This document shows, one piece after another, positions 56,376 through 64,000 of a stretch of DNA of 64,000 nucleotides. The DNA lies in NCBI RefSeq assembly GCF_014203365.1, contig NZ_JACHIS010000001.1, forward strand, positions 3,224,001 through 3,288,000, read 5' to 3'. A program made the position numbers and the translations under genes. The notes below the pieces were generated by a model. That model saw nothing but the letters and a program-made list of their open reading frames with translations. It had not been told where the DNA came from and made no database searches. The stretch is from Actinoalloteichus hymeniacidonis (GTDB taxonomy: Bacteria > Actinomycetota > Actinomycetes > Mycobacteriales > Pseudonocardiaceae). Position 1 is the first letter of the stretch; the number at the start of each line of letters is the position of its first letter.

Positions 56376-56528
56376 TAACCTCCGCCTTGGCACGGTCACC
56401 CATTCGCGTGATCGTGCTCGTTACTGGGCGGAAAACGCGTCACGAACCACACTTGTTTGCATCCCTATGGAGGAAGTCTTCGTTGACGCGTGAAACACGT
56501 CACCGTGGGCGACCGACTAGGCCAAACC

Positions 56529-56555
56529 GGGAACGACCGCGACCTGTGCGTCGTT
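56529..56555 (+). promoter_or_regulatory. ECF-type promoter (SigR/SigE-like) for rbpA
   Basis: GGGAAC (56529-56534) and GTT (56553-56555) are exactly 18 bp apart, fitting the GGGAAT-N18-GTT type used by SigR and close relatives. The expected start would leave a leader of about 55 bases before rbpA. Confidence 0.6.
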
Positions 56556-56618
56556 GCACTCGGTGAGCACGTACCCCGGGGTCGATCCAGACCCTGGACC
56601 GAGCGAAAGGACACCGTT

Positions 56619-56966
56619 ATGGCCGACCGCGTTCTGCGTGGCAGCCGGCTCGGAGCCGTCAGCTACGAGACCGACCGCAATCACGACCTCGCACCGCGCC
56701 GGACGGTGCGCTACGCCTGCCCCAAGGGCCACGATTTCGAGGTTCCGTTCTCCGACGACGCCGAGGTCCCCTCGGTCTGGGAATGTCGGCTGCACGGCAA
56801 CGAGTCGAAGATGCTCGACGGCAACGAGCCGGAACCCAAGAAGGTCAAGCCGGCTCGTACGCACTGGGACATGCTGCTGGAGCGCCGGACGATCCCCGAG
56901 CTGGAGGAACTGCTGTCCGAGCGGCTGGAAGAGCTGCGCGGCAGGCGCACCTCTCGGTCCGCCTGA
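56619..56966 (+). CDS. rbpA: RNA polymerase-binding protein RbpA
   Basis: A 115-residue actinobacterial transcription factor that binds the principal sigma factor and RNA polymerase. MADRVLRGSRLGAVSYE begins the family; YACPKGHDFEVPF and WECRLHG form the zinc-binding core; the C-terminal RTHWDMLLERRTIPELEELL segment is the sigma-interaction region. ATG 56619 has AAAGGA nine bases upstream. The upstream GGGAAC-N18-GTT promoter suggests stress induction, as known for rbpA in Streptomyces and mycobacteria. Confidence 0.95.
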   Translation: MADRVLRGSRLGAVSYETDRNHDLAPRRTVRYACPKGHDFEVPFSDDAEVPSVWECRLHGNESKMLDGNEPEPKKVKPARTHWDMLLERRTIPELEELLSERLEELRGRRTSRSA

Positions 56967-56994
56967 GTCGCGGACCGCACGATGCGGCGATATG

Positions 56995-57025
56995 GGCCGC
57001 CTGAACTGCTGGTTCAGGCGGCCCT
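56995..57025. terminator. Strong hairpin terminator after rbpA
   Basis: GGGCCGCCTGAAC (56995-57007) pairs perfectly with GTTCAGGCGGCCC (57013-57025), loop TGCTG, followed by TCTTCGT. Serves rbpA and possibly the convergent ppm gene. Confidence 0.85.
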
Positions 57026-57118
57026 CTTCGTGTCGGTCCTGGCGAGGTCACCCCGGTGGTAGCGACACACCGGGGGACGCTGCCGCAGCGGCGACCGCGG
57101 TAGCGGACATCCGCCGCG

Positions 57119-57919
57119 CTACTGGGTGCGCTTGCCTGCCAGTAGGGCCTGCAGCTGCCTGCCCCGCCGTCGCAGCCCCCACTTGGTCACGCGGAGCAGT
57201 GCCTCCCGCACGATGTTGCTGCTCATCTTCGACTCGCCGTGGACCCGCTCGGTGAAGGTGATGGGCACCTCCGCGACGGTGAAGCCCGCCTCGATCGCCC
57301 GCCACGCCAGGTCGATCTGGAAGCAGTAGCCCTGCGAGGCGACGTTGTTGAGCCGGATCTTCTCCAGGACCTGTCTGCGAAACGCCCGGTAACCGCCGGT
57401 GATGTCCTTCACCCGGGCGCCCAGCGCGATCTTCGAGTACAGGTTGCCGGTTCGGGAGATCCATTCGCGTCGCTTGGACCAGTTCACGGTGCGTCCCCCG
57501 GGCACATACCGGGAGCCCAGCACGAGATCGGCGCCATCGGCGTCGTCTCCCAGCGCCGCCAACAGCCTCGGCAGTTCCTCCGGGGCGTGCGAGCCGTCGG
57601 CGTCCATCTCCACCACGACGCCGTAATCACGCTCCAGGGCCCAGTTGAAGCCGGCGACGTACGCCGCGCCCAGACCTGCCTTCTCCGTGCGGTGCAGGAC
57701 GTGGACGCGCGGGTCCTCCGCGGCCATCTCGTCGGCCAGCTTGCCGGTGCCGTCGGGGCTGCCGTCGTCGACGACCAGCACCTCGGCGGTCGGCAACGCC
57801 GCGTGCAGACGCGTCACGATCGGGCCGATGTTGTCCCGCTCGTTGTAGGTGGGAATCACCACCAGCACCTTGTCGAGGTCGGGCACCTGCCGCTCGTCCT
57901 CGGCCGCCTGCTCCGCCAT
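57119..57919 (-). CDS. Polyprenol-phosphate mannosyltransferase (Ppm)
   Basis: A 266-residue GT2 enzyme like the catalytic domain of mycobacterial Ppm1 and eukaryotic DPM1. [35 protein letters not shown] and the [10 protein letters not shown] and [15 protein letters not shown] motifs are all present. It makes polyprenyl-phosphomannose from GDP-mannose at the membrane for lipoglycans and protein mannosylation. ATG preceded by GAGGAGGAGACAC. It lies 110 bp downstream of lnt on the same strand; in M. tuberculosis the two activities are joined in one Ppm1 protein. Confidence 0.93.
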   Translation of the reverse strand: MAEQAAEDERQVPDLDKVLVVIPTYNERDNIGPIVTRLHAALPTAEVLVVDDGSPDGTGKLADEMAAEDPRVHVLHRTEKAGLGAAYVAGFNWALERDYGVVVEMDADGSHAPEELPRLLAALGDDADGADLVLGSRYVPGGRTVNWSKRREWISRTGNLYSKIALGARVKDITGGYRAFRRQVLEKIRLNNVASQGYCFQIDLAWRAIEAGFTVAEVPITFTERVHGESKMSSNIVREALLRVTKWGLRRRGRQLQALLAGKRTQ

Positions 57920-58029
57920 GTGTCTCCTCCTCGTCGACGCCGCTGATCGCCGCGCCGAGCGTCTATGCCCGTTGGTTCGCCGCTCCCCGACGATCCACGT
58001 GCTCCGGTGCTCGTGTCGCCGACGTCGAC

Positions 58030-59685
58030 TCAGGATTTCTGGATCTCACCCTGAGTAACGGGCTCGCGGTCGTGTCGGCGACGTCGAACGCCGGCGATCA
58101 CGACCCAGCCCGCCGCCACCAGTCCCAGCGCGGACAGCATCCACTCCGGGCCGGAGCCGAGTCGGGTGGCCAGAGTAGTCGTCGACCGCAACGGGATCTC
58201 TTCGACCAGTGCATCGGCGGTGAACAACTCCGACGAGGAGATGATGTCGCCCGCTGGGGAGACCACGGCGCTGATCCCGCTGGTCGCCGCGACGAGGACC
58301 GCGCGACCGTGCTCCACCGCCCGCAGCTGGGAGATCGCCAACTGCTGTTCGGACATCGGGGTGAGCCCGAACGCGGCGTTGTTGCTCGGCACCGACAGCA
58401 CGGTGGCCCCCGCGCGCACGGTGTCGTTCACGCGGTGATCGAAGGCGACCTCCCAGCATGTGACGACGCCGACGCGGGCGTCACCCATTGCGAACACTCC
58501 CGGTGTATCTCCGGGCTGGTATTCGCGGTCGGGAATGCTGATGGAGGGGTTCACCACGCTCATCACCGCGCTGACCAGGCCCCGCAGTGGCATCCGCTCG
58601 CCGAAGGGCTGGATCTCGCGTTTGCGGTAGGTGTCGACCGGGCCCTCGCCCGCCTCCCAGTGCACGACGGTGTTGTGGATGTCGCCCTGCGCGGGGGTCT
58701 CCAGGGTTCCGACCATGGTCGGCGCGTCGATCGCCCGCACGGCCGATTCGATCACCGCTGCGGCGTCGGCGTTGCGGAACGGGTCGATGTCCGAGGCGTT
58801 CTCCGGCCAGATCACGATGTCGGGTTGCGCCACGTCGCCCGCAGCCACCTCGTCGGCCAGCTCCCGGGTCTGTGCCGCATGGTTGTCCAGCACGGCGCGG
58901 CGCTGGGCGTTGAACTCCAGACCGAGCTGCGGAACGTTGCCCTGGATGACCGCAGCCGTGACGGTGCCCTCCTCCGCGTCGCTGCCGACCGTCGGCAGTA
59001 CCACCAGCGCCACCAGCACCGGGACGAGAATCAGGGCCGCGGGTTGAAGCCAGGACCGAGGCGTCGCCGTGTCCGTGGCCGGGTTCCGACGGCCGGTCAG
59101 AACCCGGCGGGCCAGCTCGGCGAGCCCGAATCCGCACAGCGCGACCGCGAACCCGACCAGGGCCACGCCGCCGATTGAGGCCAGCGACAGGAACAGCCCG
59201 TCGGCCTGTCCGAACCCGACGCTGCCCAACGGGAACCCACCGAAGGGGATCGCCCCGCGTACCGTCTCGGCGGCCACCCAACCGCCTGCCGCCCACAGCG
59301 GCGCCAAGGGCAGTCGGGACACCAGGGCGATCAAGATGGCCGCCACACCGAAGAACAACGCTTCCAGTGCCGCCAGGATGATCCACGGCACGGCGCCGAC
59401 GTATTCGTTGGTCCAGGTCAGCAGAGGCAGGAAGAACGCCATGCCCGCGACGAAGCCCAACCCGAAGGCCCCGCGCGCGCGACGGCGGTGAACGGCCGAC
59501 GCGAAGAGGGCCAGGGCGATCGGCGCCAACCACCACCACGAGAACGGCGCGAACGTCAGCGACAGCAGCCCGCCCGATGCGAGCGCCGCCAAGACCCGCA
59601 GCAGCGTGTGCCGCCGATTCGGGGTTGCCTGTTGATCGGGGCCCGCCGGGCCGCTCGGCGAGGCCGCGATGATGGCTGAAGACAC
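58030..59685 (-). CDS. lnt: Apolipoprotein N-acyltransferase
   Basis: A 551-residue membrane enzyme. Several transmembrane segments (about 20-220) precede a periplasmic nitrilase-like domain with the catalytic Glu in VIWPENASD, Lys in [12 protein letters not shown] and Cys in [12 protein letters not shown]. It adds the third acyl chain to lipoproteins. A last membrane segment closes the protein. GTG start at 59685. Upstream of the ppm gene on the same strand; the EEP lipoprotein at 4503 would be among its possible substrates. Confidence 0.93.
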   Translation of the reverse strand: MSSAIIAASPSGPAGPDQQATPNRRHTLLRVLAALASGGLLSLTFAPFSWWWLAPIALALFASAVHRRRARGAFGLGFVAGMAFFLPLLTWTNEYVGAVPWIILAALEALFFGVAAILIALVSRLPLAPLWAAGGWVAAETVRGAIPFGGFPLGSVGFGQADGLFLSLASIGGVALVGFAVALCGFGLAELARRVLTGRRNPATDTATPRSWLQPAALILVPVLVALVVLPTVGSDAEEGTVTAAVIQGNVPQLGLEFNAQRRAVLDNHAAQTRELADEVAAGDVAQPDIVIWPENASDIDPFRNADAAAVIESAVRAIDAPTMVGTLETPAQGDIHNTVVHWEAGEGPVDTYRKREIQPFGERMPLRGLVSAVMSVVNPSISIPDREYQPGDTPGVFAMGDARVGVVTCWEVAFDHRVNDTVRAGATVLSVPSNNAAFGLTPMSEQQLAISQLRAVEHGRAVLVAATSGISAVVSPAGDIISSSELFTADALVEEIPLRSTTTLATRLGSGPEWMLSALGLVAAGWVVIAGVRRRRHDREPVTQGEIQKS

Positions 59686-59847
59686 ACCGGTAACCCTACG
59701 GAATCACTCCGGGTCCCCTGCTTCACCCCAGCGTGGAGACGCCCCGGTCGGGCAAGCCTTGGTCCCGGCGTTCCCCGTCCCGCTCTGCCCCGTTCGGTTG
59801 GACGGCGACTCCCCTGTCTCCGGTCGGTCGATCGCTGATCGCGGCGG

Positions 59848-60030
59848 CTACCGGTCGTCTCCGTGTACGTGCAGGGCTGCCACGGCGCGTCGGTATTCGG
59901 CGAACCGATGTCGGGCTTGGCGCCTGCGGGTGCGATGTCGAAGCCAGTCGACGAGGAGGACGGCGATCACCATCAGCGAGAACAACACCAACCAGGCGAT
60001 CAACAGTGCACCCAACAACGACCAGAGCAT
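59848..60030 (-). CDS. Small single-pass membrane protein
   Basis: A 60-residue protein: LLGALLIAWLVLFSLMVIAVLLV forms one hydrophobic helix, and RHRTRRRQARHRFAEYRR makes a basic cytoplasmic tail. ATG 60030 is preceded by AGAGGTGT. No family recognised. It lies upstream of lnt on the same strand. Confidence 0.6.
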   Translation of the reverse strand: MLWSLLGALLIAWLVLFSLMVIAVLLVDWLRHRTRRRQARHRFAEYRRAVAALHVHGDDR

Positions 60031-60184
60031 CGACGGACACCTCTCTGTGACCAGACATCACTGTTCGTGATGACAGGTGACCGTAGATCCACTGCGGGCC
60101 GTGAGCGAGTCGACATCGATCAGCACCACCCGATCAGTGCGCGGTCGGGCATCGACCGGCGGGCCGGATGCCCCGCCGTCCTCG

Positions 60185-60949
60185 ATGATGTGGGCCATGG
60201 GCACTCGTTCCGACGCTCGCCGGACAGGGGGGCTGGGTCCGGCGCCGGACCCCGAGCCGTACCGGGTGACCTCGGAGTTCTACGACCTGCTGCACCGGCG
60301 CGGGTATCGACGCTGGGCGCGCCGCGAGCTGGCCGGACTGGCCGGACAGGCCCGACATGGGGTGGTGGAGATCGGCGCGGGCACCGGCGTGGTCACCGAG
60401 GTGCTCGCCGAGGCGGCGGCGGTGCCGGTGCACGCGGTGGAGCCGTCACGTCCGATGCGCGCGGTGTTGCTGTCCCGGTGGGCGGCGTCGCCACCGATGC
60501 GCCGCCGGGTCCGGGTGTGGCCGACACCGTTCGAGCAGCTGCGGCTCGGGGCTTCTGCGGATCTCGTGGTGTGCGTGAACCTGGTGAACTCGTTGTCTCC
60601 GGCGGATCGCGACCGGTTGTGGGCGGCGGCACGAGACATGCTGCGCCCGGGTGGTGTCGTGGTGCTGGATCGGCAGGGGCCCGCTCCCACTAGGCCCCGG
60701 GTCTTGTCCACGGTCTCCGTGGGAGAGGTGTGTTACGCGGTGTCGGTGTCGGTGGCGCCGCTTCCGGATTCCACCCGACAGCGGTGGACCTTCCGCTACA
60801 CGGTGTCCGAGGCGCGGGAGACGGTGCGGGAGGAGGTCGAATCGTTCGATCTGTGGCCGGTCGAGGAGTCCGACGTGGGCACGGGGTTGGCTGAGGCAGG
60901 GTTCTCCGCGCAGCCCGGATCGGCGGGTTTGCTGGTATTCCGGCGTTGA
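60185..60949 (+). CDS. Class I SAM-dependent methyltransferase
   Basis: A 254-residue methyltransferase: GVVEIGAGTGVVTEVL is motif I, VHAVEPSRPM motif II, and ADLVVCVNLVNSL the later strand. FYDLLHRRGYRRWAR precedes the fold. Starts at 60185, 60188 and 60197 are possible; the frame runs back to 60077. Its last 154 bases overlap the end of the convergent WYL regulator gene. Methyl acceptor unknown. Confidence 0.85.
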   Translation: MMWAMGTRSDARRTGGLGPAPDPEPYRVTSEFYDLLHRRGYRRWARRELAGLAGQARHGVVEIGAGTGVVTEVLAEAAAVPVHAVEPSRPMRAVLLSRWAASPPMRRRVRVWPTPFEQLRLGASADLVVCVNLVNSLSPADRDRLWAAARDMLRPGGVVVLDRQGPAPTRPRVLSTVSVGEVCYAVSVSVAPLPDSTRQRWTFRYTVSEARETVREEVESFDLWPVEESDVGTGLAEAGFSAQPGSAGLLVFRR

Positions 60950-61983
60950 GCTCGGGTTTCGGCCGGGGATAGCCCGTCGGGTACGGCAAGGCCCGGTGTC
61001 GGTGTGATGCCGTGGGCGGTTCCGGTGATCGCGCTGAGGCGCTCGCCCACCGTTCGCAGGTGCTCCACGACCTCGGGGGAGGCTGTGACCGTGGCCTTCT
61101 GATCGAGTCCGATGAGCGCGACGAGGTCTTGGGCGATCGTGTCCAGGGAGTCGGCGCTCAGCCGCACCAGGCAGTGGGTCTCCGACAGCGGTGTGACCCG
61201 GTGGGCAATCGCGGTGGGCAGCCGCGTGTGGATGTCGGATGCCTGCGCGGCCACTGTCACCTGCGCTGTGTGCCGGTAGCCGGTGGAGGTGATTGCGCGA
61301 GCCAGGTATTCGGCGGCATCGTCGGTGGGAAGTGTGCGAATCGGTGCCTTCCTGCCGCTGGGCCGTGGATCGGTGAGGCGGTCGACGCGGAAGGTTCGCC
61401 AGGCCTGACGGTCGGTGTCGAATCCGAGTAGGTACCACAATCCGTGTGAGCTGATCAGCCGGTGCGGTTCGACGCGCCGCAAGCCGGTGCTGCCGTCACG
61501 GCGCCGATAGTCGAAGGACAGTATCTCCTGGTCGCGGCAGGTGTCGGCCAGTACGCCCAGTGTCGCGGTGTCGATGGTGGGATGGCGGCGGCCCACGGGG
61601 ACGACCGTGGTGGCGAGAGCGGCGACCCGGGGTCTGAGCCGGGCGGGCAGCACTCGATCCAGTTTGGCCAATGCGCGCGCCGAGACCTCCTCGAAGCCGG
61701 GTATCCCATCGGTGGCTGTGCGCAGTCCGACGGCCACGGCGACGGCCTCGTCGTCGTCCAACAGCAGCGGCGGCAGGTGGCGACCCGCGATGAGCCGATA
61801 GCCGCCGGCCGTACCCGAGACGGCGCCGACCGGATAGTCGAGGTCGCGCAGGCGTTCGATGTCGCGACGCACCGTCCGGTCGGTGACCCCGAGATGCTCG
61901 GCGAGGACGGGTCCGGTCCAGGTTCTGCCAGTGAGTAACAGCGACAGCAGGCGCAGCATTCGAGCGGTCGGGTTCCTTCGCAC
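60796..61983 (-). CDS. HTH-WYL domain transcriptional regulator, extended C-terminus
   Basis: A 395-residue YafY-type regulator. ARMLRLLSLLLTGRTWTGPVLAEHLGVTDRTVRRDIERL is the N-terminal helix-turn-helix, named here only by its extent (about residues 8-45). WYL-domain residues appear in GLRRVEPHRLISSHGLWYLLGFD and RTFRVDRL. The conserved part ends near residue 330 with HLRTVGERL. The last 50 or so residues are antisense to the methyltransferase gene and low-complexity, as if the original stop had been lost. Start GTG 61983. Divergent from the flavin oxidase gene, a likely target. Confidence 0.88.
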   Translation of the reverse strand: MRRNPTARMLRLLSLLLTGRTWTGPVLAEHLGVTDRTVRRDIERLRDLDYPVGAVSGTAGGYRLIAGRHLPPLLLDDDEAVAVAVGLRTATDGIPGFEEVSARALAKLDRVLPARLRPRVAALATTVVPVGRRHPTIDTATLGVLADTCRDQEILSFDYRRRDGSTGLRRVEPHRLISSHGLWYLLGFDTDRQAWRTFRVDRLTDPRPSGRKAPIRTLPTDDAAEYLARAITSTGYRHTAQVTVAAQASDIHTRLPTAIAHRVTPLSETHCLVRLSADSLDTIAQDLVALIGLDQKATVTASPEVVEHLRTVGERLSAITGTAHGITPTPGLAVPDGLSPAETRAQRRNTSKPADPGCAENPASANPVPTSDSSTGHRSNDSTSSRTVSRASDTV

Positions 61984-62142
61984 TCAGCCGATTCTGCGCC
62001 CGGTCACGGACATTCGGTGTCCGCGACCGCTTCTACCTTTCGGGCGAACACCGGATCAGTGATCTCACATCCGGTGGCTGGCCAGCGTCTTACTTCATGC
62101 GCCAGGAGAACGGCGGCAGCCCGCCACCTCAGGGAGGAAATC

Positions 62143-63609
62143 GTGTCCAGTCTCAGACGATCGCGAGTCCAGGAGTACGCCGCCCAATCCGATCAGGGCC
62201 TCGCCGGCGTGGTGCGCGGTTCGGTATCGGTGGCCGGCGGCCCCGGCTACGACGTGGCGCGCACCGGGTTCCAACGCGGATATGCGCACCGGCCGTCGGT
62301 GGTCGTCGGCGCCGTGGGCGCCGCCGACGTCCGTGCCGCCGTCGACCATGCGGCGGCGCACGGTCTCGCGGTGTCCATCCAGGCCACCGGGCACGGACTG
62401 TCCGTGCCGAGCGAGGGAGGCGTGCTGATCGACACGGCCCGCTTCGACGGCGTAGAGGTCAACGTCGGTCGGCGGCGGGCCAGGATCGAGGCAGGCGCGC
62501 GATGGAAGGACGTCATCGAGATCACGGCAGCCCATGGCCTGGCGCCGCTGTCCGGTAGCAGCCCGACGGTCGGCGCTGTCGGGTACACCCTGGGTGGTGG
62601 GCTGGGGTTGCTCTCCCGCGCCCACGGTTGGGCCGCCGACCGGGTCGAGGCCGTTGAGGTCGTCCTGGCCGATGGGCGGCTTCGGCGGGTCACGGCCGAT
62701 GCCGAGCCAGATCTGTTCTGGGCCGTGCGGGGTGGCCGGGACGGCTTCGGTGTCGTCACGGCGATCGAGATCGAGCTGTTCGCGGTGCCCAAGGTTTTCG
62801 GTGGTGCCCTGGTCTTCGAGGGCGACCGTGCGCTCGAGGTCCTGCACGCCTATCGGCGTTGGACCGACACGGTGCCCGAGGAGATGTCGTCCTCGGCGAC
62901 GATCCTGTCGTTCCCGAGGCTGCCCAGCATTCCCGAGCCGCAACGCGGCGAGCGCATCGTCCAACTCCAGATCACCTATGCCGGTGATCCCACCGAAGGT
63001 GCGCGACTGGTCGCGCCACTGCGGAAGATCGGCGGGCTGCGGGAGGACACGCTGCACGACATGTCGTTCGCCGACTCCCACGTGATCCACTCCGATCCGA
63101 CCGATCCGCACGCCTATCAGGGCGAGGGTGTCCTCGTTCGAGGTCTCGACGACGACGTGCTGGGCAGGGTGTTCGAGCTGTGCGGGCCGCAGGCGGCGGC
63201 GATGTCGGTGCTGACGGTCAAGCACCTCGGTGGGGCGCTGGCCCGTCCTGCCGAGGTGCCCAATGCGGTGGGCCATCGCGAGGCCGCCTTCCTGGTCACG
63301 TTGATCAATCCGGTGACGTCCGCGCCGGTTTCCACGGACGGCGAAGTTCGCGCGGATGCCGCCTCCGGTGTCTCGGCGAGCACTATGGGAACCGGATTCC
63401 ACGCGGTCGACTCCGACATCGCCGATATCCGGCTGCTGCACGGCGAGTTCGCGACGGTGCTGCGACCCGTCACGCTCGGGCGGAGTATGAACTTCTTATT
63501 CGGCGAACGCACCGCCGCCGCGCGGACGTCGACGCACTGCCCTGCGGTCGCCCGACGGCTCGACGAGTTACGCGCCCACTACGACCCGACCGGGATGTTC
63601 GTCCGCTGA
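62143..63609 (+). CDS. FAD-linked oxidase (PCMH type, BBE family)
   Basis: A 488-residue flavoprotein oxidase. RPSVVVGAVGAADVRAAVDHA begins the PCMH FAD domain; GHGLSVPSEGGVLIDTARF holds the His that in relatives can bind FAD covalently; GSSPTVGAVGYTLGGGLGLLSR is the second FAD motif. The end YDPTGMF is the berberine-bridge (BBE) tail. No signal peptide. GTG 62143 follows AGGGAGGAAATC. Probably oxidises a sugar, alcohol or small natural product with O2; divergent from the WYL regulator. Confidence 0.92.
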   Translation: MSSLRRSRVQEYAAQSDQGLAGVVRGSVSVAGGPGYDVARTGFQRGYAHRPSVVVGAVGAADVRAAVDHAAAHGLAVSIQATGHGLSVPSEGGVLIDTARFDGVEVNVGRRRARIEAGARWKDVIEITAAHGLAPLSGSSPTVGAVGYTLGGGLGLLSRAHGWAADRVEAVEVVLADGRLRRVTADAEPDLFWAVRGGRDGFGVVTAIEIELFAVPKVFGGALVFEGDRALEVLHAYRRWTDTVPEEMSSSATILSFPRLPSIPEPQRGERIVQLQITYAGDPTEGARLVAPLRKIGGLREDTLHDMSFADSHVIHSDPTDPHAYQGEGVLVRGLDDDVLGRVFELCGPQAAAMSVLTVKHLGGALARPAEVPNAVGHREAAFLVTLINPVTSAPVSTDGEVRADAASGVSASTMGTGFHAVDSDIADIRLLHGEFATVLRPVTLGRSMNFLFGERTAAARTSTHCPAVARRLDELRAHYDPTGMFVR

Positions 63610-63816
63610 CCATCTGCGATGGGACGGTGCCGATGACATCAGCTGGTAGAAGGCAGTGTGCGGGTGCACCAGCACCACCGTCGGTGGGTGTGTCGGGGGC
63701 GATCCCGGCGCCGGGCGGTGTCGGTGGGTGTCGCATTCGGCGGCGTCGCGCGTCTGTCCAGAAGGGGCGGTGCGCGCGTAGCGCGGCTACGTGGGGCGAG
63801 TGTCGCCAGTGTGCAG

Positions 63817-63850
63817 GGCCCCGGTTCGGCGTGGGGTGCGAACCGGGGCC
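63817..63850. terminator. 12-bp stem terminator
   Basis: GGCCCCGGTTCG pairs exactly with CGAACCGGGGCC across a 10-nt loop, between the FAD oxidase gene and the convergent partial gene at the window end. Confidence 0.75.
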
Positions 63851-63877
63851 GTGCGGAGGCGAGAGGAGGTCGGTCTG

Positions 63878-64000
63878 CTAGTCGAAGCTGCCGTACTGCG
63901 GTCGCCCGGCAGGCTGGTACACGTTCGCGGTGATACCGCTGGCGGTCGTCGACGACTCGACGAGCCGCAGCGCGGTGGGGGTGCGACCTGGTTCCAGGAG
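63878..64000 (-). CDS. C-terminus of a DHFR/RibD-like protein (partial)
   Basis: Only the last 40 codons are in the window, ending with TAG at 63878-63880. The text TPTALRLVESSTTASGITANV then YQPAGRPQYGSFD resembles the ending of RibD C-terminal/dihydrofolate-reductase-like proteins common in actinomycetes. Too short for certainty. Confidence 0.55.
   Translation of the reverse strand, partial: LLEPGRTPTALRLVESSTTASGITANVYQPAGRPQYGSFD

Noticed and set aside
56490-56508. Possible parS site near GCGTGAAACACG
   Set aside because: Only the right half resembles TGTTTCACGTGAAACA; the left half does not match.

Overview
The window is GC-rich actinomycete chromosome with dense, often divergent genes, many GTG/TTG starts and AGGAGG-type ribosome sites. 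RbpA (56619-56966), an F420-type reductase domain (13168-14082) and separate lnt and ppm genes (57119-59685) fit an actinomycete. The gene mix suggests Pseudonocardiaceae or a relative, but this is inference: there is no rRNA or other phylogenetic marker here. I saw no tRNA, rRNA or CRISPR array.

Layout. 1-8000: a truncated amidase, two alpha/beta hydrolases, a secreted M23 peptidase, an EEP-family lipoprotein whose signal peptide lies in another frame, and a carboxylesterase facing a TetR gene. 8600-13200: a leaderless Zn-ribbon/coiled-coil protein behind a cluster of inverted repeats, an NmrA reductase beside the remains of an HxlR regulator gene, and a thioesterase. 13200-32900: a long series of small redox or detoxification units, each an enzyme next to a regulator (DDN-hemerythrin fusion/TetR, quinone oxidoreductase/TetR, HxlR/quinone reductase, FMN reductase behind a SoxR-like promoter, MarR with a UvrA-like ABC ATPase, imine-reductase-like enzyme/MerR, SDR with an XRE/MmyB regulator). 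33000-35600: a SWIM-finger protein coupled to a SNF2 helicase. 36100-46200: flavoprotein/XRE-cupin pair, two PPOX-type flavoproteins, an asymmetric heterodimeric ABC exporter, a Rid protein, a GNAT enzyme, and a second imine-reductase-like gene facing a TetR gene across a repeated GTTCCGGAAC operator. 46200-49900: an accessory stretch with about 1.4 kb of non-coding DNA, AT-rich palindromes, a secreted small protein and a tyrosine recombinase. 49900-64000: more housekeeping content, with a VOC protein, a GGDEF/EAL protein, GDPD, a UMF1-type transporter, thymidine kinase, RbpA behind a GGGAAC-N18-GTT promoter, Ppm/Lnt for lipoprotein and mannolipid synthesis, a methyltransferase overlapping a WYL regulator tail to tail, a flavin oxidase, and the end of a DHFR/RibD-like gene.

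How it works together. Much of the middle 30 kb looks like locally controlled, single-purpose responses to electrophiles, quinones and drugs. Palindromic operators are visible in most of the divergent intergenic gaps. The best candidates for undescribed biology are the coiled-coil protein with its inverted-repeat cluster (8617-10030), the repeated GTCACCGTGACGAA element, the DDN-hemerythrin fusion, and the Cys-rich pentapeptide-repeat protein.
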